64,000 bases of DNA from JBAXXL01 sp037127915 (GTDB lineage Bacteria; Bacteroidota; Ignavibacteria; Kapaibacteriales; UBA2268). Below the pieces are notes generated by a model. It ran no database searches, was not told the origin of the DNA, and worked only from the letters and a program-made list of their open reading frames with translations. The stretch is from NCBI GenBank assembly GCA_037127915.1, contig JBAXXL010000019.1, positions 10,728 through 74,727 of the forward strand. The letters run 5' to 3'. Every line of letters starts with the position of its first letter. Positions within the stretch are counted from its first letter, which is position 1. The translations under genes and the position numbers were made by a program. Positions 1-7,739 of the stretch are shown here, piece after piece.

Positions 1-1
1 G

Positions 2-154
2 TCAGGAACCAACCGCCAAATTTGGCAACGAAATTATTGGGAACACGTTATCCGTAATGAAAAATCATATTATAAAATTGCCGAATATATTATTAATAAT
101 CCTGCAAAATGGGATGAGGATTCATTAAATCCTGATTATACAGGAAAGAGATAG
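2..154 (+). CDS. C-terminal fragment of a REP-associated tyrosine transposase (RAYT, Y1_Tnp/IS200-like)
   Basis: This reading frame is open from the window edge and ends in TAG, giving about 50 residues. It contains the words WQRNYWEH and YIINNPAKW, which are typical of the C-terminal end of IS200-like transposases of the RAYT group. These enzymes are single-copy housekeeping-type transposases thought to mobilise or process short palindromic REP elements. The catalytic His-hydrophobic-His and Tyr motifs lie outside the window, so activity cannot be judged. Many REP-like hairpins occur later in the window, which would fit, but no pairing between enzyme and repeat can be shown here. Confidence 0.75.
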   Translation, partial: SGTNRQIWQRNYWEHVIRNEKSYYKIAEYIINNPAKWDEDSLNPDYTGKR

Positions 155-225
155 AGCCTTCATTTTTTAACCTTCGATAGTTTCCAAACCTTCCAAAGGT
201 TTTAAATTGTATAGAAAACCAATTC

Positions 226-606
226 TTATCTAAACTTCTTTTGTCTCTGCTTATTGAATAAATTATCTATAAGAAGAAGTATAAATGCCGATGATGCAAT
301 TATCGGGAGAATAGCCCAATCTTTATAATTTTTAGTAAATAAGTTTTCTATAGCTGTAAGAGCAGAACTAAGTCTACCTGACTCACCGTTGGTTTCAGGT
401 ATTGCTATACTTAAAATAAAGATTACTATCAAAGAAATAGCTACACCAATAATCATTTTGACGCTTATTATTGGTTTTGGTTTAGCGGCTTTCAGCAATG
501 GTCTTTCTAAAGCAATCCGTTCCATTATATTGGATTCGAAAAAATCCGACGGCTCTTCCAAACCGGCTGACTTAAATAAACTTTTTATTTCATTTTCTGT
601 TTTCAT
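226..606 (-). CDS. small two-helix membrane protein encoded after the ECF sigma factor
   Basis: I do not recognise a named family. The protein has about 126 residues: a charged N-terminal part of about 45 residues, a hydrophobic helix around residues 48-68, a short loop, and a second helix near residues 96-115 before a basic tail. It lies directly downstream of the sigma factor gene on the same strand, so the two are probably co-transcribed. A TTG codon at 615 would overlap the sigma stop codon, but the ATG at 606 gives the natural start MKTENEI and is preferred. By position it could be an anti-sigma or sigma-modulating membrane partner. That is inference, since no zinc-binding anti-sigma motif (HxxxCxxC) is visible. 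Confidence 0.6.
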   Translation of the reverse strand: MKTENEIKSLFKSAGLEEPSDFFESNIMERIALERPLLKAAKPKPIISVKMIIGVAISLIVIFILSIAIPETNGESGRLSSALTAIENLFTKNYKDWAILPIIASSAFILLLIDNLFNKQRQKKFR

Positions 607-611
607 AATAT

Positions 612-1172
612 TCAAATTAATGATTTAACTTCATTTTTAAAAACTTTTGTTAATTCGATTTCCAGTAGTCTTCTGCCCCGGTGCAGTTTCGTTTTCACAT
701 TTTCCTTGCTTTGAGCTGTGATTTCCGCGATTTCAGCAATATTCATATCATCGTAATAATAAAGAGTCATTATAAACCCGTAATCCCCCGGCAAAGACAA
801 AATTGCTTCTTGTAAGGCTTTGGTTCGGAATTCTCTATCTAAATCAATTCTGTCTTCAAACACAATTTCTTTTACAAAATGTTCATTATCTATGCTGTCA
901 AACCGCATTTTCTGAGTTCTTATATAATCAATGCAGGTATTATAAACGATTTTATAAACCCAAGTCGAAAATTTTACTCTGTAATCAAAGACGCCGATAT
1001 TGATAAATATTTTTACAAAAGCATCCTGAGTCAAATCCTCGGCAACAGCTCTGGTTTTGACCATCCTTAAAGCAAGCGTGAATGCAATCTTCTTATAGTT
1101 TTTAACAATGTAAGAAAAATACTGCTTTTCGCCATGCTTGATTTTTTCTATATAATATTTATCATCGTTCAT
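612..1172 (-). CDS. ECF-type RNA polymerase sigma factor (sigma-70 family)
   Basis: This is a 186-residue protein of usual ECF length. Region 2 is visible at about residues 20-90, with the words AEDLTQDAFVKIF and FSTWVYKIVYNTCID, which bind core polymerase and the -10 element. Region 4 lies at about residues 125-175, with LPGDYGFIMTLYYYDDMNIAEIAEI followed by a helix-turn-helix ending in VKTKLHRGRRLL, which contacts the -35 element. The start is an ATG at 1170-1172. The stop lies close to or overlaps the following small membrane protein gene, which suggests an operon. A different membrane protein gene is divergent on the other side and may belong to the same regulon. The inducing signal is unknown. 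Confidence 0.93.
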   Translation of the reverse strand: MNDDKYYIEKIKHGEKQYFSYIVKNYKKIAFTLALRMVKTRAVAEDLTQDAFVKIFINIGVFDYRVKFSTWVYKIVYNTCIDYIRTQKMRFDSIDNEHFVKEIVFEDRIDLDREFRTKALQEAILSLPGDYGFIMTLYYYDDMNIAEIAEITAQSKENVKTKLHRGRRLLEIELTKVFKNEVKSLI

Positions 1173-1311
1173 CTATTACAATAATACGCAAGAAATTTAT
1201 TTAAGTAACAAAAGTAAATAAAAATAATTGAAAATTTTTTGTAACCGGTTTTGGATTACTCCGTAAAATGATTTGTAACGAATTTTTGAACACAATTTAA
1301 GGAATGATATT

Positions 1312-1662
1312 ATGTTATCAGACATTTTTGCACCAATAGCAGTTTTCGGATCTTTATTCGGTATATGCTATATATATTTCATCACCCGCAATCGTGAAAG
1401 AATGGCAATGATTGAAAAGGGAATCGGTGCCGAACTTTTCAATACAACATCTAAACCAAAATTCACATTCTGGGCTTTGAAAATTGGTATGTTATTACTT
1501 GGAATCGGCGTAGGATTAATGATTGTTGTTTTTATTTCTCCGAATATTCACAATTATTTCGATAAGATGGTAGCTTATTGGGCATTCACATTAACTTTCG
1601 GAGGCTTAGGCTTAGTTTTTAGTTTTATTATTGAAAGAATACTATTAAATAAGCAGAAGTAA
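1312..1662 (+). CDS. three-helix membrane protein, DUF6249-like
   Basis: This 116-residue protein has a hydrophobic helix at about residues 5-24, a basic stretch (TRNRERMAMIEKGIG), and two more helices at about residues 52-75 and 88-108. The segment RERMAMIEKG is typical of the small DUF6249-type proteins that sit beside ECF sigma genes in Bacteroidota. The gene is divergent from the sigma factor gene with about 140 bp between them and is followed by a strong hairpin. Function is unknown. A role in the sigma factor circuit is inferred from position only. Confidence 0.65.
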   Translation: MLSDIFAPIAVFGSLFGICYIYFITRNRERMAMIEKGIGAELFNTTSKPKFTFWALKIGMLLLGIGVGLMIVVFISPNIHNYFDKMVAYWAFTLTFGGLGLVFSFIIERILLNKQK

Positions 1663-1669
1663 AAAACAC

Positions 1670-1700
1670 TCATCGGATGGCTTCTCCGGTCATCCGATGA
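1670..1700 (+). terminator. hairpin terminator after the DUF6249-like gene
   Basis: A perfect 10-bp stem (TCATCGGATG pairing with CATCCGATGA) has an 11-nt loop and starts 8 bases after the stop codon. The T-run behind it is interrupted, so termination may be partly factor-dependent. Confidence 0.75.
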
Positions 1701-1784
1701 ATAATTCATTCTTTATTTACAGATTAAATTTCAGTATTTTTTTTATTTAATACGATTAAGATATAAAAGTCGGCTATATTTTAT

Positions 1785-1792
1785 TATTTTTG
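1785..1792 (+). promoter_or_regulatory. candidate -7 element (TATTTTTG) of the ABC transporter operon
   Basis: The octamer matches the Bacteroidota -7 consensus TAnnTTTG. It lies 27 bases upstream of the ATG at 1820, leaving room for a short leader. In AT-rich DNA a chance match is possible, and no clear -33 TTTG is seen. Confidence 0.45.
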
Positions 1793-1819
1793 AAAAGAAA
1801 ATAATAGTAGCTGAGATAA

Positions 1820-2740
1820 ATGGAAATAATTAATACTGAAAATCTGACAAAATACTATAAGAATGTACACGCCGTTGACGGCATATCGATTAGTGTAAAC
1901 AAAGGCGAAATATATGGTTTTCTAGGCCTTAACGGTGCCGGTAAAACCACGACTATCCGAATGCTTCTTGGAATGATTAAACCTACTTCCGGCTCTGCTT
2001 ATATCAAAAGCAAAAGAGTTTTTGCCGATAATATTGAGTTATGGAAAAATGTCGGCTCATTAGTCGAAGTCCCTTATTCATATCCCGATCTTACAGTTCG
2101 TGAGAATCTTGAAATTATTCGCCGTTTGCGCTTTATTCCTGATAAAAGCTCAGTGGATCAAATAATAGACAAACTCCAGATAGGTGCTTATTCAAATAGA
2201 AAAGCAAAGAACCTATCGCTTGGAAATGCTCAACGTCTTGGACTCGCGAAAGCCTTAATCCATAATCCTGAAATACTAATTTTAGACGAACCGACAAATG
2301 GTTTAGATCCCGCCGGAATTCACGAAATCCGCGAAATGTTCAACGACTTGGCACTGAATCAAGGTAAAACTATCTTTATATCCAGCCATATTCTAGGTGA
2401 AGTATCCAGATTTGCAACACGTATTGGAATTATTCACGAAGGTAAACTGATTCAAGAGATTGATACAAAAGAGTTAGATAAGCAATGCCAAAAAAGACTT
2501 TTCGTGAATGCCGATAATGCTCAGGCCGCACGCGCTGAATTAATTGAAAATGGTTATACATTAGGAGAACGAAAAGACGGTGTTACTGAAGTTTTGGACA
2601 ACGAAGCTATAAAACATCCTGATATTATTGCCACAATGTTAGTAAACTCCGGTTTTCCGCCAACTTTATTGCAAGTTGAAGAGGAAGATTTGGAATCCTA
2701 TTTCTTAAGAATTATTGGTATGAAAGGAGTTACAAAATGA
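1820..2740 (+). CDS. ABC transporter ATP-binding protein (BcrA-like, ABC-2 exporter class)
   Basis: This 306-residue ATPase energises the membrane protein encoded next. Walker A is GLNGAGKTT at about residues 37-45. The signature motif is LSLGNAQRLGLA at about residue 133, a variant of LSGGQ common in bacitracin/lantibiotic-type exporters. Walker B with D-loop is ILILDEPTNGLDP at about residue 152, and the switch histidine lies in SSHIL. After residue 220 there is a C-terminal extension of the kind found in BcrA-like ATPases. The stop overlaps the permease start by 4 bases (ATGA), which indicates translational coupling. The substrate cannot be deduced; antibiotic export or immunity is a family tendency, not something shown here. 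Confidence 0.93.
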   Translation: MEIINTENLTKYYKNVHAVDGISISVNKGEIYGFLGLNGAGKTTTIRMLLGMIKPTSGSAYIKSKRVFADNIELWKNVGSLVEVPYSYPDLTVRENLEIIRRLRFIPDKSSVDQIIDKLQIGAYSNRKAKNLSLGNAQRLGLAKALIHNPEILILDEPTNGLDPAGIHEIREMFNDLALNQGKTIFISSHILGEVSRFATRIGIIHEGKLIQEIDTKELDKQCQKRLFVNADNAQAARAELIENGYTLGERKDGVTEVLDNEAIKHPDIIATMLVNSGFPPTLLQVEEEDLESYFLRIIGMKGVTK

Positions 2741-3525
2741 AAATTCTTAAAGCAACTTTTGTAACAGAATTATTGAAACTGCGTAATTCAAAAATTGTAT
2801 GGATTACTTTTTTATTTTTTTTGTTTATACCTATGATGATGGGGCTGATGTTTTATATTCAAATGCACCCGGAGCTAATCGAAAAATTAGGTATTATCGG
2901 CACAAAAGCAAGTTTGTTAAAACTTGGTAAAGCCGAATGGCCGGCATTTTTAGGATTTCTAATTCAAGGAATGGCCGGGATTGGGTTGATTGGGTTCGGT
3001 TTTGTAACAAGCTGGGTTTTTGGACGTGAATTTTCTGACCGTACTATGAAAGATATTCTTGCTTTGCCGGTTTTGCGTTCATCTATTGTTTTTTCAAAGT
3101 TCATAGTTGTTGGAATTTGGTGTATTTTGTTATCGGTAGTATATTTTGTCTTTAGCCTTATTTTCGGCAATATAATCGGTATAACCGGTTGGTCAAGCAA
3201 AATCATCAGTCAAAACACATACACATATTCGATGACTTCACTTCTTACAATCCTTTTGTGCCCAGCTGTTGCATTTTTTGCCAGTACCAGCCGTGGATAT
3301 TTGCTTCCTATGGCCTTTGTTATTCTTACTATGATTATGGCAAATTTTACCGGCATATTGGGATTGGGTCCTTATTTCCCGTGGGCGATTCCGGGATTAT
3401 TTGGAGTTGCCGAGGGTAGCGCAGGAATGCAATTAACTGCTGTAAGTTATATTATTCTTTTTTCAACTAGCGCAGTAGGATTAGTCGGCACGTTAGCTTG
3501 GTGGCGTTTTGCAGACCACAAATAA
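2737..3525 (+). CDS. ABC-2 type transporter permease
   Basis: This 262-residue inner membrane protein has about six hydrophobic helices: near residues 18-42, 72-95, 110-140, 165-183, 187-205 and 230-255. The word GREFSDRTMKDILALPV after the second helix is the cytoplasmic coupling motif usual in BcrB/NatB-like permeases. It overlaps the ATPase gene by 4 bases and would form a dimeric export complex with it. The last 30 bases of this gene are repeated at 4717, upstream of the second paralogue, which shows that a tandem duplication reached into its 3' end. Confidence 0.88.
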   Translation: MKILKATFVTELLKLRNSKIVWITFLFFLFIPMMMGLMFYIQMHPELIEKLGIIGTKASLLKLGKAEWPAFLGFLIQGMAGIGLIGFGFVTSWVFGREFSDRTMKDILALPVLRSSIVFSKFIVVGIWCILLSVVYFVFSLIFGNIIGITGWSSKIISQNTYTYSMTSLLTILLCPAVAFFASTSRGYLLPMAFVILTMIMANFTGILGLGPYFPWAIPGLFGVAEGSAGMQLTAVSYIILFSTSAVGLVGTLAWWRFADHK

Positions 3526-3660
3526 ATAATATAAACATGTTTTTTTTATTTACTGAATAATTCGTAATTTTGTTTTATCCTAGATAGTTCTAAAAAGAAA
3601 CCGGTTATGTTTAATGTTCAGAGAGAGAAATTATGTTCAAAAGACAATTATTCCTATTAG
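3496..3660 (+). repeat. first copy of the duplicated segment (permease 3' end, promoter, start of OMP paralogue 1)
   Basis: From 3496 onward this stretch matches the DNA starting at 4717: the end of the permease coding sequence, its stop codon, the promoter region with TAATTTTG, the leader, and the first codons of the next gene. The offset is 1221 bases before small indels. Part of it, from the -7 element onward, is present a third time before 5899. Confidence 0.85.
3565..3572 (+). promoter_or_regulatory. -7 element (TAATTTTG) upstream of OMP paralogue 1
   Basis: This is a match to TAnnTTTG, 60 bases before the start codon. The same element and the leader after it (ending in GTTCAGAGAGAGAAATT) are conserved before all three paralogues, which supports it as a functional promoter. 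Confidence 0.65.
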
Positions 3661-4583
3661 CCATAATTGTAATGTTTTCATTCATGACTTTTAATGATGC
3701 ATATTCCAAGCAAAGTCATAAGTCTATTATTATGGATACAACAAGGACCTACAAAATATCCATGAAGGATCAATCCGAATTCATAGGTCAATGTGTCAAA
3801 AATGACTCTGTGTTTTTGATAATCAAAACAATATCTCCTGCTAAAATATTTGAAATCCAAATCTCAAACATCAAAAACATCGAGGAAATCGAACCACCAA
3901 CCTATGATAATGGAGTGTATTGGTACGGGAACCCAAATGCATCAAGATATTTATACTCCTCATCGGCTATTAACCTAAAGAAAGGGAAGGGATACTATCA
4001 GAATACATATTTGTTATTGAATTCTTTGGCTTACGGTATTACCGATAATATATCAATTACAGCGGGATTTGAACTATTGTCAATTACCTCGAGTTTAGAC
4101 AATGGAAATTTTAATCCTGTTTATTTTATATCCCCAAAAGTTGGATTCAAAGTTAATGATTATTTGCATCTTGGTGGCGGATTCCTTTATACAAGCGGAT
4201 ATGATTTTATATATCATACTCACGGTGGGTTGAGCTTTTTGTACGGAGTGGGAACTGTGGGAAACACTAATTCAAATGTGTCGTTAAGTTTTGGATGGGG
4301 TGCTGAGAAATGGGAAGTCACAAAAGAACCATTTATAGGAATGAGTGGTACCATAAGATTAGAAAAAAATATTTCATTCATAACTGATAATTATTTCATA
4401 CCAACACATCAAACTGCATCTCACACAGGTGATAAATTCGTATCTTACCAAGGATTTTACTCTTATGGCTTTAGATTTTTTTGAGAGAAAGTTGCTCTTG
4501 ATTTAGCATTAATAAATAATGCTGAAATCTTTCAAAAAATCATAATTGGATATCCTTTTATTAATTTTGTGATTAACTTCTAA
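3633..4583 (+). pseudogene. outer-membrane beta-barrel paralogue 1, broken by an in-frame TGA at 4482
   Basis: The start codon and signal peptide (MFKRQLFLLAIIVMFSFM) match the next two genes. Translation stops at TGA (4482-4484) after 283 residues. The same frame stays open for another 32 codons to TAA at 4581-4583, and those codons spell the paralogues' C-terminus (ALDLALINNAEI ... INFVINF). At the position of the stop the paralogues have a glycine, so a single GGA-to-TGA change explains it. The lost segment includes the terminal strand ending in Phe, which in outer membrane barrels serves as the assembly signal. The truncated product would probably not insert. The function of the family is unknown. 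Confidence 0.85.
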
Positions 4584-4590
4584 TAAAAAG

Positions 4591-4653
4591 ATGCTAAGCT
4601 TCAAAGCAATCAACATAATCCTATTCGCTTCAATTTTAATATTGAACCCATAA
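4591..4653 (+). pseudogene. decayed remnant of a lipoprotein gene start
   Basis: A 20-codon frame (MLSFKAINII ... SILILNP) ends at TAA. It resembles the signal peptide of the lipoprotein gene at 7297 (MKTINILLLLASIFILNAC), with the words INI, L, ASI and ILN at matching positions, but stops just where the lipobox cysteine should be. Downstream codons are riddled with stops. It reads as a leftover from duplication of an OMP-plus-lipoprotein unit. Confidence 0.5.
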
Positions 4654-4716
4654 ACGATCAATCAAAAACCTGATAATGAAAATGATTGAGCTCTCAGTAT
4701 AACTTTCTGAACATTG

Positions 4717-4885
4717 GCTTGGTGGCGTTTTGCAGACCACAAATAAATAATTTAAACATATTCTTTTTTATTTACTGAATAATTCGTAATTTTGTTTAGT
4801 TCTAGATAGTTCTAAAAGAAACCAATTTTGTTTAATGTTCAGTGTGAGAATTTATGTTCAAAAGACAATTATTCCTGTTAGTTAT
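4717..4885 (+). repeat. second copy of the duplicated segment, including an orphan permease 3' end
   Basis: The first 34 bases repeat the last codons, stop and trailing bases of the ABC permease gene (WWRFADHK), here without any gene in front of them. The copy continues through the promoter and into paralogue 2. It marks the junction of an old tandem duplication. Confidence 0.85.
4787..4794 (+). promoter_or_regulatory. -7 element (TAATTTTG) upstream of OMP paralogue 2
   Basis: This is the same TAnnTTTG octamer and context as before paralogue 1, carried along by the duplication. It lies 59 bases before the start codon. Confidence 0.6.
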
Positions 4886-5795
4886 CATTGCAATGCTTTC
4901 ATTCATTACATTTAACGAAGCTTATTCAAAGCAATTCCGTAAGTCCGTTATTATGGATACTACAAAGACATACAAAATATCCACTATAGATAAATCCGAA
5001 TTCATAGGTCAATTTGTTAAAAGAGATTCAGAAATTATCACAATTAAAACAATTTCTCTCGCCAAATTTGAAATTCCAATCTCAAATATTAGGAAAATCG
5101 ACGAAATAGAATCTCCTACCTATAAAAATGGAGAGTATTGGTTTGAAAATCCAAATGCCTCAAGATATTTTTATTCATCCTCCGCCATAAATCTAAGAGA
5201 AGGAGAAGCTTATTACCAAAACACTTATGTATTCTTGAACTCATTTGGTATAGGAATTTCAGATCATTTATCTGTATCGGGGGGCATAGAATTTTTCACA
5301 ACCGTTGGAAGTTTAGGCGATGACGATTTTTCTCCTGGATACTTCGTGTCCCCAAAACTCAGTTTCGATGTTGCTGAAAATTTACATTTAGGTGTGGGAT
5401 ATTTTTATTCCCGTATGAATACAATATTTGGGAATTATAGATCGGGCTATCTGTATGGAGTGGCGACTTTAGGTAATAAAAGCAGTAATTACTCTTTAAC
5501 TATTGGTTGGAATGGTTCGCGATTAGATTTCAACAAGGAGCCCATTATTGGATTTAGTGCAACAATGAGAGTCACTAAAGGTGTAGCGTTAATTACAGAC
5601 AATCTTGTTTTACCGACTTATAATATCAATCACTATACTCATGATTCTGAAATCAAATACTTTCCTAATTTCTCTTATGGCATTAGATTTTTTGGTAAGA
5701 AATTAGCTTTTGATTTAGCTTTGATCAATAATCCTGAAATAGTACAAAAATCGGCAATTGGATATCCTTTAATTAATTTTGTTATTAACTTTTAA
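4854..5795 (+). CDS. predicted outer-membrane beta-barrel protein, paralogue 2
   Basis: This is a 313-residue protein of no family I can name. It has a signal peptide ending near residue 25 (NEAYSKQ), a short N-terminal domain with the word DTTKTYKIST and an LxSxEFIGQF-like segment (residues 30-75), then the conserved block ENPNASRYFYSSSAINL at about residue 102. The rest consists of alternating strands rich in Gly, Tyr and Phe, and it ends in INFVINF. The terminal Phe and strand pattern suggest a small barrel. It is full length compared with the broken first copy. The three tandem copies probably diverged for slightly different ligands or expression levels; that is inference. Confidence 0.7.
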   Translation: MFKRQLFLLVIIAMLSFITFNEAYSKQFRKSVIMDTTKTYKISTIDKSEFIGQFVKRDSEIITIKTISLAKFEIPISNIRKIDEIESPTYKNGEYWFENPNASRYFYSSSAINLREGEAYYQNTYVFLNSFGIGISDHLSVSGGIEFFTTVGSLGDDDFSPGYFVSPKLSFDVAENLHLGVGYFYSRMNTIFGNYRSGYLYGVATLGNKSSNYSLTIGWNGSRLDFNKEPIIGFSATMRVTKGVALITDNLVLPTYNINHYTHDSEIKYFPNFSYGIRFFGKKLAFDLALINNPEIVQKSAIGYPLINFVINF

Positions 5796-5830
5796 CATAA
5801 AAAATATTTTTTTAATATCAATTTAATTAG

Positions 5831-5838
5831 TAATTTTG
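5831..5838 (+). promoter_or_regulatory. -7 element (TAATTTTG) upstream of OMP paralogue 3
   Basis: This is the third conserved copy of the TAnnTTTG element, 60 bases before the start codon. The leader ends in the same GTTCAGAGAGAGAAATT as in copy 1. Confidence 0.6.
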
Positions 5839-5898
5839 TTTAGTTATAGATAGTTCTTAAAAGAAACCGATTATGTTTAATGTTCAGAGAGAGAAATT

Positions 5899-6855
5899 AT
5901 GTTCAAAAGACAATTGTTCCTACTAACCATCATTGCAGTGCTTTCATTCATTACATTTAATGAAGCTTATTCAAAGCAAATCCGTAAGTCCATTATTATG
6001 GATACTACTAAGACATACAAAATATACACAAAGGATAATACTGATTTTACAGGAAAATTCAAAAAAAAAGACTCAGTAAATGTTACATTTATAACAAACT
6101 CACAGACCAAAATTGAAATTCCACTTACAAACATCTATAAAATTGATGAAATAGATGAAATAGATGAAATAGAAGCTCCAGTATATAAAAATAGAAAGTA
6201 TGTGTTTGAAAATCCTAATGCCTCAAGATATTTCTTTTCATCCTCCGCAATAAATCTAAAAGCAGGGCAGTCATATTATCAAAACACTTATGTATTTTTG
6301 AACTCATTTGCAATAGGGATTTCTAATAATATTTCTATTGCGGCGGGTATTGAATTTTTATCAACCTTTGCAAGCTTAAGAGAGGGTGATTTTACTCCTG
6401 TTTATTTCGTGTCACCAAAGCTGGGTTTCAAACTTACTGATAATTTACATTTAGGTGTTGGGTATTTTTATACCGGCATCTTCAATGCTTATGGTAATGA
6501 AGGCTCAGGATATTTATATGGTGTTGCAACTATGGGTAGTAAAAACAACAACTTCTCTTTAACAGTCGGTTTCGAAAATTCGGGCTTTAATTTTAACGAG
6601 GATCCATTAATTGGCTTTAGTGGAACCATAAGAGTTTCTAAAGGTGTTTCTCTGATTACAGATAATATCATAGTTCCAACTTACAGTGCGTCCTATTATA
6701 ATGGCTATAAATTAGAATACTTACCTTTCGTCTCGTACGGAATTAGAATTTTCGGTGAGAAACTGGCAGTAGATTTAGCTTTTATAAATAATGCTGAGAT
6801 TTCTCAAGAAATATTTATTGGAATTCCTTATGTTGATTTTGTAGTTAATTTTTAA
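5899..6855 (+). CDS. predicted outer-membrane beta-barrel protein, paralogue 3
   Basis: This 318-residue protein has the same plan as paralogue 2: signal peptide MFKRQLFLLTIIAVLSF, N-terminal domain, the ENPNASRYFFSSSAINL block, about ten strand-like segments, and the terminus VDFVVNF. It differs by a short in-frame expansion near residue 82, where IDE occurs three times because of a 9-base tandem repeat (GATGAAATA units). The lipoprotein gene that follows begins 21 bases after its stop, so the two may form one transcript. The function is unknown. Confidence 0.7.
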   Translation: MFKRQLFLLTIIAVLSFITFNEAYSKQIRKSIIMDTTKTYKIYTKDNTDFTGKFKKKDSVNVTFITNSQTKIEIPLTNIYKIDEIDEIDEIEAPVYKNRKYVFENPNASRYFFSSSAINLKAGQSYYQNTYVFLNSFAIGISNNISIAAGIEFLSTFASLREGDFTPVYFVSPKLGFKLTDNLHLGVGYFYTGIFNAYGNEGSGYLYGVATMGSKNNNFSLTVGFENSGFNFNEDPLIGFSGTIRVSKGVSLITDNIIVPTYSASYYNGYKLEYLPFVSYGIRIFGEKLAVDLAFINNAEISQEIFIGIPYVDFVVNF

Positions 6856-6876
6856 AACAAATTATTAGGTGATGCC

Positions 6877-7275
6877 TTGAAAAATAATATAAGTATATTT
6901 ATTATCATAATAATTTTTTGCTTTCTTAGTTCATGCTCGGAAGATACAGAATATCATTTTGTAGTAAAGAATGAAACTAACTATAAATTGGATGTTGTTG
7001 GTTTAGATTGGGGTAGCGGTCCTAATAAAATATCTGTAGAACCTAACTCAGTCTTAACGGATGTAAAATTGAAGTATAGCGGTGGTTTCGAAATAGAACC
7101 CGCGGCCTTATGCGTTGGGGTTGAAACTTATTCTGATTCAAATAGCATCTATACTAATACTTATGGAATAGCAACAGGAAGGGATGGGTTGAGTGGTAAT
7201 GATACCATAATATTTACAATAGACCCGGAGCCTTATTACGAATCAGATATTTTTAAAATAGAAATTAGACATTAA
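6877..7275 (+). CDS. predicted lipoprotein
   Basis: The frame begins with TTG at 6877 and gives 132 residues. A hydrophobic leader full of Ile ends in a lipobox (FLSSC, Cys near residue 20), so the mature protein should be lipid-anchored and start at Cys-Ser-Glu-Asp. The rest is polar and beta-rich, with the words YHFVVKNETNYKLDVVGL and DTIIFTIDPEPYYESD. I do not recognise the family. It lies between OMP paralogue 3 and another lipoprotein and may be their partner. Confidence 0.65.
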   Translation: MKNNISIFIIIIIFCFLSSCSEDTEYHFVVKNETNYKLDVVGLDWGSGPNKISVEPNSVLTDVKLKYSGGFEIEPAALCVGVETYSDSNSIYTNTYGIATGRDGLSGNDTIIFTIDPEPYYESDIFKIEIRH

Positions 7276-7296
7276 CTAAAAAAAAAGGAAACATTT

Positions 7297-7719
7297 ATGA
7301 AAACAATAAATATATTACTTCTATTAGCATCAATTTTTATATTGAATGCTTGTACATTTGGTATTGAACCAATTAAAAATGAATCGAAAGATTTAATCGG
7401 CAACTGGATTAATCCTCTTAATGTCGATACTCTTATTTGTCGATTTGAGCGCACCACAGCTCTCCAAGATACTGCTTACGGATTTTCGATACAATCGGAC
7501 AAAGTATTTATCGAAAGGAAGAACTCCGGTTGGTGCGGAACCCCACCAATTGCGTATGAAAACTATAAAGGTACCTGGTCCGAGAATGATTCTGTGCTAA
7601 GTATCACAGTCGGTTATTGGGGTGGAATGGCCGATTACAAATGGAAAATTATTTCGGTTGATGATAAGTATTTGACGGTTTATAAAATAAAAGAAGAATT
7701 CATTCAGAAAGAAGAATAA
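7297..7719 (+). CDS. predicted lipoprotein, lipocalin-like fold possible
   Basis: This protein has 140 residues with ATG start and lipobox ILNAC (Cys at residue 19). The segment DLIGNWINP followed by repeated polar strands and GTWSENDSVLSITVG resembles the GxW start and middle of small lipocalin-like or copper-resistance-type lipoproteins of Bacteroidota. That is a shape resemblance only. It starts 21 bases after the preceding lipoprotein and ends 20 bases before the next gene, suggesting an operon. A decayed copy of its signal peptide appears at 4591. Confidence 0.68.
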   Translation: MKTINILLLLASIFILNACTFGIEPIKNESKDLIGNWINPLNVDTLICRFERTTALQDTAYGFSIQSDKVFIERKNSGWCGTPPIAYENYKGTWSENDSVLSITVGYWGGMADYKWKIISVDDKYLTVYKIKEEFIQKEE

Positions 7720-7739
7720 ATTAATAAGGAAAAAATATT

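Noticed and set aside
4482..4484. TGA read as glycine or readthrough in paralogue 1
   Set aside because: TGA ends other genes in the window at the expected place (for example rsmH), and no recoding structure is apparent. A simple nonsense mutation is enough.
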